From contig UWSJ01000025.1 of the NCBI GenBank assembly GCA_900549525.1, forward strand, positions 1 to 22,474: 22,474 bases of DNA, read 5' to 3'. The position numbers were made by a program, and so were the translations under genes. The notes under the pieces are model-generated. The model was not told the DNA's origin. It saw only the letters and a program-made list of their open reading frames with translations, and made no database searches. The stretch comes from an uncultured Coriobacteriaceae bacterium (lineage in GTDB: Bacteria; Actinomycetota; Coriobacteriia; Coriobacteriales; Atopobiaceae). How positions within the stretch are numbered: the first letter of the stretch is position 1; every line of letters starts with the position of its first letter. Shown in pieces: positions 1 to 5,557 of the stretch.

Positions 1-56
1 TGGTGTCGAGGGCGTCCGCGGACGCCTACATCGAGTCGAGGAGCGGGAGGAAATGA
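1..56 (+). CDS. C-terminal end of a small helix-turn-helix (excisionase-like) protein, partial
   Basis: The frame starting at base 3 is open to a TGA at 54-56 and reads VSRASADAYIESRSGRK. Almost every codon ends in G or C, as in the real genes downstream. The pattern arginine-valine-serine/serine-aspartate-tyrosine-isoleucine is typical of the C-terminus of excisionase or MerR-like DNA-binding proteins, where a last helix follows the recognition wing. The start lies outside the window. Only 17 residues are visible, so the family call is an inference from the motif and from the next gene, which is also a small helix-turn-helix protein. Confidence 0.45.
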   Translation, partial: VSRASADAYIESRSGRK

Positions 57-134
57 CGGCGGCGACCGCCCCGGGAGCCGCCCGCGGCCGGGCACGCGAG
101 GGAGCCTCGAGACGAAAGGAGCTCGAGGACGACC

Positions 135-383
135 ATGACCAAGAGCACTAGCAGGAGCCAGGTGAGGCTCATCGCATCGACAAACGCGATATTCGGCGCC
201 GACGAGGCGTGCGCGATGCTGCGCATCAGCCGCGACGCCATGTACCGGCTCGCCAAGGACCGCGACGACCCGTTCCCGATCCGCTACATCGGCGGCAAGA
301 CGCGCGACGGCATCGTGCTGCACGACGAGCTCGTCGCATGGGTCGAGCGCAACAGCGTCGTCGGCTCGCCAAGAAGGGGCTAG
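135..383 (+). CDS. Small helix-turn-helix DNA-binding protein
   Basis: This 82-residue protein contains a helix-turn-helix at about residues 21-50 (ADEACAMLRISRDAMYRLAK), followed by a short wing-like stretch ending in a DELVAWVER helix. That is the layout of excisionase/AlpA-like (MerR-related) regulators, which bend DNA during excision or regulate a nearby operon. A ribosome-binding site (AAGGAG at 116-121, or the nearer GAGGA at 125-129) precedes the ATG at 135. The gene ends five bases before the start of the initiator-like gene, so the two are probably co-transcribed. It may be a second excisionase-like factor or a regulator of the replication module; the sequence does not decide between these. 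Confidence 0.75.
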   Translation: MTKSTSRSQVRLIASTNAIFGADEACAMLRISRDAMYRLAKDRDDPFPIRYIGGKTRDGIVLHDELVAWVERNSVVGSPRRG

Positions 384-387
384 CGCC

Positions 388-870
388 ATGGCGGCCGCAG
401 GCCCGAGGGGGCGCGACGGCCCCTCCCCGCGCGAGTTCGCGACGGTACGGCACTTCATGATGGCGGACCTCGGCCTCTCAGGCCTTCCCCTGCTCGTCTA
501 CGCGCGCATCTTCGGCTTCTGCGACGCCGGGTGCGGCTACTTCGAGAGCAAGGGCGGCCTGGCCCGATTCCTCAACGTGCAGGAGCGCAGCGTCCACCGC
601 GCCATCCGCAACCTGCTCGACCAGGGCCTCATCGAGGAATGCGGCATGCACGCCCCGGCGCGCGGGCACGCCACCAAGCGGTACCGCATCGTGCGCGAGA
701 GGCTGCCGCCCGGAGCGCTGGCAACCCCTGACGATTCGTCAGGGTTCCCGGCGCGAAAGGGTGACGAAATGACAGGGTTCGCAGCCCGAACCCCTGACGA
801 AATGACAGGGAAACCCCTGACGATATGCCACCCAATAAGCAAAAGGGACAACAAGGACTTCAGAAGATAA
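388..870 (+). CDS. Winged-helix replication-initiator-like protein
   Basis: This 160-residue protein has an N-terminal winged helix-turn-helix (about residues 14-85): a hydrophobic helix (LPLLVYARIFGF), the recognition region (GGLARFLNVQERSVHRAIRNLL) and a basic wing. This is the architecture of phage and ICE replisome-organiser or DnaD-like N-domains. The C-terminal third is low-complexity and contains an 11-residue repeat (DDSSGF, then DEMTGF, then DEMTGK). The underlying DNA repeats are iteron-like, so this part may exist mainly as an origin. A GAAGGGG ribosome-binding site precedes the ATG at 388. A DnaC-like helicase loader follows 14 bases downstream, as lambda O is followed by P. The role as initiator is inferred from architecture and neighbours. 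A simple transcription factor is the alternative. Confidence 0.65.
   Translation: MAAAGPRGRDGPSPREFATVRHFMMADLGLSGLPLLVYARIFGFCDAGCGYFESKGGLARFLNVQERSVHRAIRNLLDQGLIEECGMHAPARGHATKRYRIVRERLPPGALATPDDSSGFPARKGDEMTGFAARTPDEMTGKPLTICHPISKRDNKDFRR
723..835 (+). repeat. Four iteron-like repeats inside the initiator-like gene (candidate replication origin)
   Basis: Four 24-bp units begin at about 723, 756, 789 and 812. All share the core TGACGAWAT or a close variant, and all but the second begin AACCCC. The second half of units 1-3 is a TGWCAGGG-like inverted partner of the first; unit 1 (723-746) is close to a perfect palindrome and unit 4 is degenerate on its right side. Spacings are 33, 33 and 23 bp, so the first three lie on the same helix face at about three turns. 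Repeats inside an initiator gene are a known origin layout, as in lambda O and several Gram-positive plasmids and phages. Confidence 0.6.
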
Positions 871-884
871 GGAAGGGGCGCCCG

Positions 885-1673
885 ATGGACCGAGCGGGAC
901 TCATCACCCTGGAGCAGGCCCGTGTGGCCGGGCTCTCCTTCGACGAGCCGGAGCCGAGGGTGTGCCCGCACTGCGGCGCCGCCCTCGATCCGCTCGGCGC
1001 GGCGCTGGCGGGCAGGGTCGCCTGGGTCTCTGCCGCCCCCTGCCCGTGCGAGGGCGCAGCCAGCGAGCGGGAGGCCGAGGCGCGAAGGCGCGCGGCCCTC
1101 GCCGCCAAGGAGGAGGCCGCCCGCCGGGAGAAGGCGCTCTCGCGCGCGGGCATCCCCAGGCGCTACTGGGCCGCCGAGGCCGACCGCCCCGAGTTCGCCG
1201 AGTACATTGCCTCGTTCGCGGGCAACGGGGGCGCCGGGCTCTACATACACGGGGGCGTCGGCGCCGGCAAGACGCACGCCGCCTCCGCCATGGCCAGGCT
1301 GTTCGCCGAGGCCGGCTACGACGTCGCCTTCACGACGGCCAAGGGCATGCTCGAGCGTGTGAAGGCCACGTTCGACGAGGGCGGCACCGAGGCCGCCGTC
1401 GCGCGGTACGCCAAGTGCGACGTCCTCGTGCTCGACGACCTCGGCAAGGAGGACGCGACGGAATGGTCCGTCGGCACCGTGTTCAGCGTGCTCGACGCGC
1501 GCTACGAGGACATGCGCCCGACCATCGTCACGTCGAACTACGCGCCGGGCGCGCTGGCGGACAGGCTCGCGAGGCGCGGCGAGCGCGTAACGGCAGAGGC
1601 GATAGCGAGCAGGATCTCCCAGACCTGCAGGACCGTCTACCTGGGCGGAAGGGACAGGCGCCGCCTCGGCTAG
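885..1673 (+). CDS. DnaC/IstB-like AAA+ helicase loader
   Basis: This 262-residue ATPase has a cysteine-rich N-terminal part (CPHCG near residue 27 and CPCEG near 55, a possible zinc site), then a basic helix rich in alanine, arginine and glutamate. The AAA+ core has Walker A GGVGAGKT with lysine at 129, Walker B VLVLDDLGKE with aspartates at 184-185, and a sensor-1 region TSNYAP. Proteins of this family load the replicative DnaB helicase at an origin. I chose ATG 885, which follows GGAAGGGG at 871-878; the longer upstream reading would run back into the initiator-like gene. Its position after the initiator supports a role in element replication. IstB-type transposition helpers share the fold, but no IstA transposase is adjacent here. 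Confidence 0.88.
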   Translation: MDRAGLITLEQARVAGLSFDEPEPRVCPHCGAALDPLGAALAGRVAWVSAAPCPCEGAASEREAEARRRAALAAKEEAARREKALSRAGIPRRYWAAEADRPEFAEYIASFAGNGGAGLYIHGGVGAGKTHAASAMARLFAEAGYDVAFTTAKGMLERVKATFDEGGTEAAVARYAKCDVLVLDDLGKEDATEWSVGTVFSVLDARYEDMRPTIVTSNYAPGALADRLARRGERVTAEAIASRISQTCRTVYLGGRDRRRLG

Positions 1674-1874
1674 CTTGTGCGCTTCTCGTGGAGGCACGGA
1701 CGGCTCGACCCGGCTCGACCCATCGCGGGCGGCCCCGATGCCCGCCGCAATCGAAATCGCTATACACGTCTTGGGCGGCGCCGACGCACCAGCACGCACG
1801 CCTGCTCCGACTCGCACCGTGCCCCCATCGCGAGGACGCCGCCCGCCAAACAACAAACGAAAGGCGGAGGGCCC
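1674..1874 (+). promoter_or_regulatory. Intergenic region before the transfer genes, possible promoter
   Basis: These 201 bases contain no convincing gene. They hold a perfect tandem repeat of CGGCTCGACC (1701-1720) and a TATACA hexamer at 1761-1766 in a locally A+T-richer patch, which could be a -10 element, although I see no good -35 box 17 bases upstream. The end is purine/A-rich and carries GGCGGAGG just before the next start. A promoter for the transfer operon here is plausible but not shown. Confidence 0.3.
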
Positions 1875-2408
1875 ATGGACGGCTTCGAGAGGATAACCGG
1901 CCGCGAGCACGACGGGCTCGTGGAGAAGTGCCAGGAGAACGGCTGGCTCAAGGTCGGCGGCTTCGACTGGCAGGACGACCCGTTCCTCGAGGAGTACCCC
2001 TACGAGTTCTCCCGCACGGATAGCGTCGACAGGCTCCGCGAGGCGCTCGGCTCGGGCAACTGGGCCATACGCCAGGGGTTCTGCTACCGCGACCTCGCGT
2101 TCATCCAGCAGGTGAACGGCGGCGACGAGTGGTGGACGCTCAAGCGCGACGGCGACGCGTGGACCGGCTTCGAGAGCTGGAGCTTCGGCGCCATCGCCCA
2201 GGAGCCCGAGCGGTTCGAGCGCGCCATGCGCGACATGTGCGAGGCGACGCCGGAGCAGTGCCGCAGCGGCGAGTGGGCCCATCTGCACGAGAAGGCGCCC
2301 GAGCCGCTGGCGCAGCGCGCCGCGTCCGCCCGCGAGGCGAGCCGCGCGCACGCCGGGCAGGAAGCCCGCGCCCCAATGGCGCGCGAGAGGGCCGTCGGGG
2401 CCGAATAG
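1875..2408 (+). CDS. Conserved transfer-region protein of unknown function with shared C-terminal tail
   Basis: I do not recognise a named domain in this 177-residue, soluble-looking, acidic protein. It is rich in tryptophan and aspartate (WWTLKRDGDAWTGFESWSFG near residues 90-110) and has no membrane segment or signal peptide. Its last about 30 residues are basic and alanine-rich and contain LAQRAASAREASRAH. Nearly the same tail ends the proteins at 2466-3017 and 11450-11908. The ATG at 1875 follows GGCGGAGG; an in-frame reading extends upstream to 1677 but has no ribosome-binding site and poor codon bias. An intrinsic terminator-like hairpin follows immediately. Its position at the head of the transfer operon suggests an accessory role, which is an inference. 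Confidence 0.8.
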   Translation: MDGFERITGREHDGLVEKCQENGWLKVGGFDWQDDPFLEEYPYEFSRTDSVDRLREALGSGNWAIRQGFCYRDLAFIQQVNGGDEWWTLKRDGDAWTGFESWSFGAIAQEPERFERAMRDMCEATPEQCRSGEWAHLHEKAPEPLAQRAASAREASRAHAGQEARAPMARERAVGAE

Positions 2409-2416
2409 GGACGACC

Positions 2417-2439
2417 GGGGCGCGAAGGCGCCCCTTTTT
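2417..2439 (+). terminator. Intrinsic terminator or attenuator inside the transfer operon
   Basis: GGGGCGC (2417-2423) pairs with GCGCCCC (2428-2434) around a GAAG loop, followed directly by TTTTT (2435-2439). This is a textbook Rho-independent terminator, nine bases after a stop codon. All genes downstream for 13 kb continue on the same strand with tight spacing, and the next ribosome-binding site starts about 12 bases later. It may therefore work as a partial terminator that lowers expression of the secretion genes relative to the upstream gene. Confidence 0.7.
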
Positions 2440-2465
2440 CATCTCGACTGGAAGGGAGGCGCGGG

Positions 2466-3017
2466 ATGGCGAGCGACTACGGGGACGAGGCGGGCGGCAA
2501 GCTGCTCGACTGGATGCTGAGGATCGGCCAGGAGGCCGGCGCCGAGGCAATGGCGCGCAGCGCGAGGGAGCTCTCCGAGCGCCTTGCGGGAATCCGCGGG
2601 ACCATCGCCGGCGGGCGCGCCGAGGCCATCGCGGCCGACGGCGTGCCGACCCACGCGAAGCTCAGCCTCGAGGAGCTCTCGGGGCTTCCCGAGTACGCGA
2701 CGATCAAGGAGGTCGTCTCCGACAAGCTGCGCGCCGCGTCGGTCGAGCACCACATCATCCCCGGCGAGGGCCGCGACTGGCTGCTCTTCAAGGTGGAGGA
2801 CGCGCCCGAGGTCGACGAGGCCTTCCGTCAGCTCGAGCAAGAGACGGGAAAGGCCGCCGAGCGCGCAAGGGAGCGGCTCTCCGAGATAGCCGAGAGGCGC
2901 CAGGCGCCCGAGCGGCTGGCCGAGCGCGCCGAGCGTGCGCGCGAGGCTTCGAAAGCCCACAGCCAGGGCCTCGGCCGGGACCGCGGCCCGCGCCAGATCG
3001 AGGGGCTCGAGAGATGA
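2466..3017 (+). CDS. PcfB/DUF3801-like accessory factor for the coupling protein
   Basis: This 183-residue protein begins with a helix (GGKLLDWMLRIGQEAG), then a region resembling the PcfB/DUF3801 family: LSLEELSGLPEYATIKEVVSD, followed by a beta-rich DWLLFKVEDAPEVDEAF segment. It continues into a charged helix with coiled-coil character and ends in the basic tail LAERAERAREASKAH plus an arginine-rich end. In pCF10, PcfB works with the VirD4-type receptor PcfC. Here too the gene directly precedes the VirD4 gene, with stop and start overlapping (ATGA). Ribosome-binding site GGAAGGGAGG precedes ATG 2466. The family assignment rests on layout and faint similarity seen by eye, so it is moderate. 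The tail shared with two other proteins is unusual. Confidence 0.65.
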   Translation: MASDYGDEAGGKLLDWMLRIGQEAGAEAMARSARELSERLAGIRGTIAGGRAEAIAADGVPTHAKLSLEELSGLPEYATIKEVVSDKLRAASVEHHIIPGEGRDWLLFKVEDAPEVDEAFRQLEQETGKAAERARERLSEIAERRQAPERLAERAERAREASKAHSQGLGRDRGPRQIEGLER

Positions 3018-4819
3018 GATGGCAGGCGGCGGCCGCGCTGGCCGCGGCGGCGTTCGCCGCGGGAGACTTCGCGGCCGCGGCAATCGCGGCGTCGGGCGCG
3101 AACCCGATCCTCGACCCGGAGGCCGCCATGGCGGCGCTCCGCGCGGGACGCGCATTCTCAACGGAGGCGCTTCCCCTGTGCGCGGGGACCGCCTGCGCGT
3201 GCGCGGCGCTCCTCGCCTGGGCGCGCTCCCTGGGGTCCAAAGGGGCCCGACGCGACGGCGAGGAGCACGGGAGCTCCAGGTGGGCCACGCCTAAGGACAT
3301 CGCGCCCTTCGGCGACGCCAAGGACCCCGACAACAACATCATCCTCACCGACAGCGCGCGCATCCGCCTCGTGAGCCGCAGGTTCGACCTCTCCACCGAC
3401 ACCAACGACAACGTGCTCGTGGTGGGAGGACCCGGCACCGGCAAGACACGCTACTACGTCAAGCCGAACCTCCTGCAGGCCAACGCCAGCTTCTTCGTGA
3501 CCGACCCGAAGGGCACGCTCATCCGCGAGATGGGCGGCGCGCTGGCGGAGCTCGGCTACGAGATCCGCGCATTCGACACCATCGACTTCTCGCGCTCCAT
3601 GCGCTTCAACCCCATAGCCTACATACGCGACGAGGCGGGCGTCATCCGCTTCGCCCGCGGCATCGTCGCCAACACCGAGGGCGAGGCCGACCACAAGGGC
3701 GACCCCTACTGGGAGAAGGCCGAGCGCCTGGTCTACACCGCGCTCACGGCCTACCTCGTCATGCACTGCGAGCCCGCCGACCGAAACCTCGACGGGCTGC
3801 TCACGCTGCTCTCGCTCGCCGACGCACGCGACGACCCGGGCTACATGAGTCCGCTCGACATGGTGTTCCGCGAGCTGGAGACCGGCGAGCGCTACGTCAG
3901 GCGCGGCGGCGCCTCGGCGGAGGGCGGTTCGCTGCGCGGCTTCGCCGAGGAGGACGGCGCGTGGGAGTGGGTCAAGGTCCGCGAGCCGGCGCCGCCCGAC
4001 GACTTCGCGCTCGCGAGCTACCGCGAGTTCCGCGTCGCCGCCGGCGACACCATGAAGTCGATGCTCTCGAGCTGCAACGTCCGCCTGAAGCCGCTGTCCA
4101 TCCGTGCCGTCCGCGACCTCACCTCCAAAGACGAGCTCGACCTCGCCCACATGGGCGACGAGGGCGCCAAGGTCGTGCTCTTCGCGTCGATGAGCGACAC
4201 CGACTCGACCTTCGACTTCCTGTTCGCCCTGCTCATGGATACGGCCGTGAGCGCGCTCTGCGCCGAGGCGCTAGAGGCGCACGGCGGCTCGCTGCCCACG
4301 ACGGTGCACTTCGTCTTCGACGAGTTCGCCAACATCGGGCGCATACCCGACTTCGAGCGGACCATCGCCGTCACCCGCAGCAGGAACATCGCCGTCTCGA
4401 TGATCGCCCAGTCGCTCTCGCAGCTGAAGGAGACCTACGGCGACAACAACGCCGAGACCATCGTGAACGCCTGCGACACGCTGCTCTACCTGGGCGGCAA
4501 GGCGAACGAGACCAACGAGGAGATCAGCAAGATGGCCGGCAAGCAGACGGTGGCGAGCGAGACGCAGAACGACTCGCGGGGCGCCGGCTGGACCCGGACC
4601 GTGAACCGCGGCATCTCCGAGCGCGACCTCATACAGCCCGCCGAGGTGGCGCGCATGCCGCGCGAGGACGCGCTCGTGCTCGTGAACGGGTGCATGCCGC
4701 TCATGGACCGGAAGTACCGGCTCGAGCGCCACCCGCGCTCGCGCCTGCTCGAGGAGGCCGCGCGCCGCGGCCCGTTCGACTTCGCGGAGTACCGCAGGCG
4801 GAAGGATGGCGCCTCGTGA
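3014..4819 (+). CDS. VirD4/TraG-type coupling ATPase of the type IV secretion system
   Basis: This 601-residue coupling protein recruits the relaxase-DNA complex to the secretion channel. Two N-terminal membrane segments (about residues 3-26 and 50-70) are followed by the ATPase domain. It has Walker A VVGGPGTGKTRYY with lysine at 144, the conserved TDPKGTL strand shortly after, Walker B HFVFDEFANIG with aspartate-glutamate at 436-437, and the SRNIAVSMIAQSLSQL motif typical of TraG/VirD4. The start ATG 3014 overlaps the previous stop (ATGA), indicating translational coupling. Longer in-frame upstream sequence is only the shadow of the preceding gene. Size matches short Gram-positive VirD4 proteins. 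Confidence 0.95.
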   Translation: MRWQAAAALAAAAFAAGDFAAAAIAASGANPILDPEAAMAALRAGRAFSTEALPLCAGTACACAALLAWARSLGSKGARRDGEEHGSSRWATPKDIAPFGDAKDPDNNIILTDSARIRLVSRRFDLSTDTNDNVLVVGGPGTGKTRYYVKPNLLQANASFFVTDPKGTLIREMGGALAELGYEIRAFDTIDFSRSMRFNPIAYIRDEAGVIRFARGIVANTEGEADHKGDPYWEKAERLVYTALTAYLVMHCEPADRNLDGLLTLLSLADARDDPGYMSPLDMVFRELETGERYVRRGGASAEGGSLRGFAEEDGAWEWVKVREPAPPDDFALASYREFRVAAGDTMKSMLSSCNVRLKPLSIRAVRDLTSKDELDLAHMGDEGAKVVLFASMSDTDSTFDFLFALLMDTAVSALCAEALEAHGGSLPTTVHFVFDEFANIGRIPDFERTIAVTRSRNIAVSMIAQSLSQLKETYGDNNAETIVNACDTLLYLGGKANETNEEISKMAGKQTVASETQNDSRGAGWTRTVNRGISERDLIQPAEVARMPREDALVLVNGCMPLMDRKYRLERHPRSRLLEEAARRGPFDFAEYRRRKDGAS

Positions 4820-4840
4820 CGGGGCCGCGGAGGGCGCGGG

Positions 4841-4861
4841 CCTCCCCCGCCGCGGGGGAGG
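4841..4861 (+). repeat. Perfect 9-bp stem hairpin between virD4-like gene and the pilin-like gene
   Basis: CCTCCCCCG (4841-4849) pairs with CGGGGGAGG (4853-4861) around a CCG loop. There is no U-run, so this is not a clear intrinsic terminator. It could stabilise an mRNA end or be a processing signal ahead of the highly translated-looking gene at 4904. The element has a similar C-tract/GGGGGAGG pairing before the sortase gene. Confidence 0.5.
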
Positions 4862-4903
4862 AACAGCAAGGAACATCGTCAACCGAAAGCAAAGGAGAGC
4901 AGC

Positions 4904-5119
4904 ATGCTCGCAAACGTCATCAAGCTCGTGTCGGGCTGCGTGACCTTCCTCGGCGGCTTCCTGGTCGTGTGGGGAGCGGTCTCGCTCGGCCTGGCCATCA
5001 GGGAGCAGCAGGGCGGCCCGCAGATCGCGACCGCCATATCCACCATCGCCGGCGGCGCGATCATCATCGCCGCGTCGGTCTACTTCGGGCAGCTGGACAC
5101 GTCCTGGCTGCCGGCATAG
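4904..5119 (+). CDS. Small VirB2/Maff2-like membrane protein of the transfer channel
   Basis: This 71-residue protein has two hydrophobic helices (about residues 7-31 and 43-61) separated by a polar loop (REQQGGPQIAT), with a glycine-rich second helix (AGGAIIIAASV). This two-helix layout matches VirB2-type pilin subunits and the Maff2-family proteins found before PrgI and VirB4 genes in Gram-positive conjugative elements. Ribosome-binding site AAAGGAG (4891-4897) sits seven bases before ATG 4904. PrgI follows after 12 bases. No long signal peptide is present. The exact role, pilin-like subunit or channel component, is inferred from order and topology. Confidence 0.7.
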   Translation: MLANVIKLVSGCVTFLGGFLVVWGAVSLGLAIREQQGGPQIATAISTIAGGAIIIAASVYFGQLDTSWLPA

Positions 5120-5131
5120 GGGGCGTCGCGG

Positions 5132-5557
5132 ATGGCGCTCCGGATACCGGTCCAGAAGGACATCGGCGAGTACGAGGAGAAGATCGTCGGGAAGATGAGC
5201 CTGCGCACGCTCGCATGCGTGTCGCTCGGCTTCGGCAGCGCGGTCGGGGCGGCGGCCTTCGTCCACCTGGGCCTGCACGCCGACGTCGCGGACGCGGCCT
5301 TCCCGATCATGCTCTGCAGCATGCCGTTCTGGCTCGCCGGGTTCTGGCGGCCCTTCGGCATGCGCGCCGAGGAGCTGCTGCCTCTCCTGGCGGCACACGA
5401 GCTTTCCCCGCAGCTGCTCGCGTACGAGCCCTGCCTCGCCGCGAGCCTCCCCGAGGGCTCGCCGCGCCCGGGCCGCCCGGGGCGGCGCGCGAGGCGCAGG
5501 ACCAGGAAGAAAGGAGCCGAGCTCTATGAGCCGAGCAAGAACCAACAAGGAGAATAG
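5132..5557 (+). CDS. PrgI family (VirB3-like) inner-membrane transfer protein
   Basis: This 141-residue protein begins RIPVQKDIGEYEEKIVGKMSLRT, the characteristic opening of PrgI-family proteins, followed by two transmembrane helices at about residues 28-45 and 52-70 and a soluble C-terminus. PrgI occupies the VirB3 position next to VirB4 in Gram-positive type IV secretion systems. The C-terminal 40 residues are very basic (arginine-rich run near 113-123), which is a notable extension. The 3' end overlaps the start of the VirB4 gene by 32 bases in another frame, so translation is probably coupled. Confidence 0.85.
   Translation: MALRIPVQKDIGEYEEKIVGKMSLRTLACVSLGFGSAVGAAAFVHLGLHADVADAAFPIMLCSMPFWLAGFWRPFGMRAEELLPLLAAHELSPQLLAYEPCLAASLPEGSPRPGRPGRRARRRTRKKGAELYEPSKNQQGE

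Noticed and set aside
720..835. CRISPR array
   Set aside because: Repeats are few, imperfect, separated by only 0-9 bases and lie in a coding frame; no cas genes are present. Iterons fit better.
537..2351. 604-residue open frame on the minus strand
   Set aside because: It is antisense to the initiator-like, DnaC-like and accessory genes, has low-complexity Arg/Ala/Gly composition, and is explained by the lack of stops in G+C-rich DNA.
2129..3013. N-terminal extension of the VirD4 frame by 295 residues
   Set aside because: The extension is arginine-rich shadow sequence over two real genes. The ATGA overlap at 3014 and the membrane helices right after it mark the true start.
3961..5529. 522-residue plus-strand open frame
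   Set aside because: It lies over the VirD4, VirB2-like and PrgI genes in another frame and is arginine-rich with no domain; shadow of real genes.
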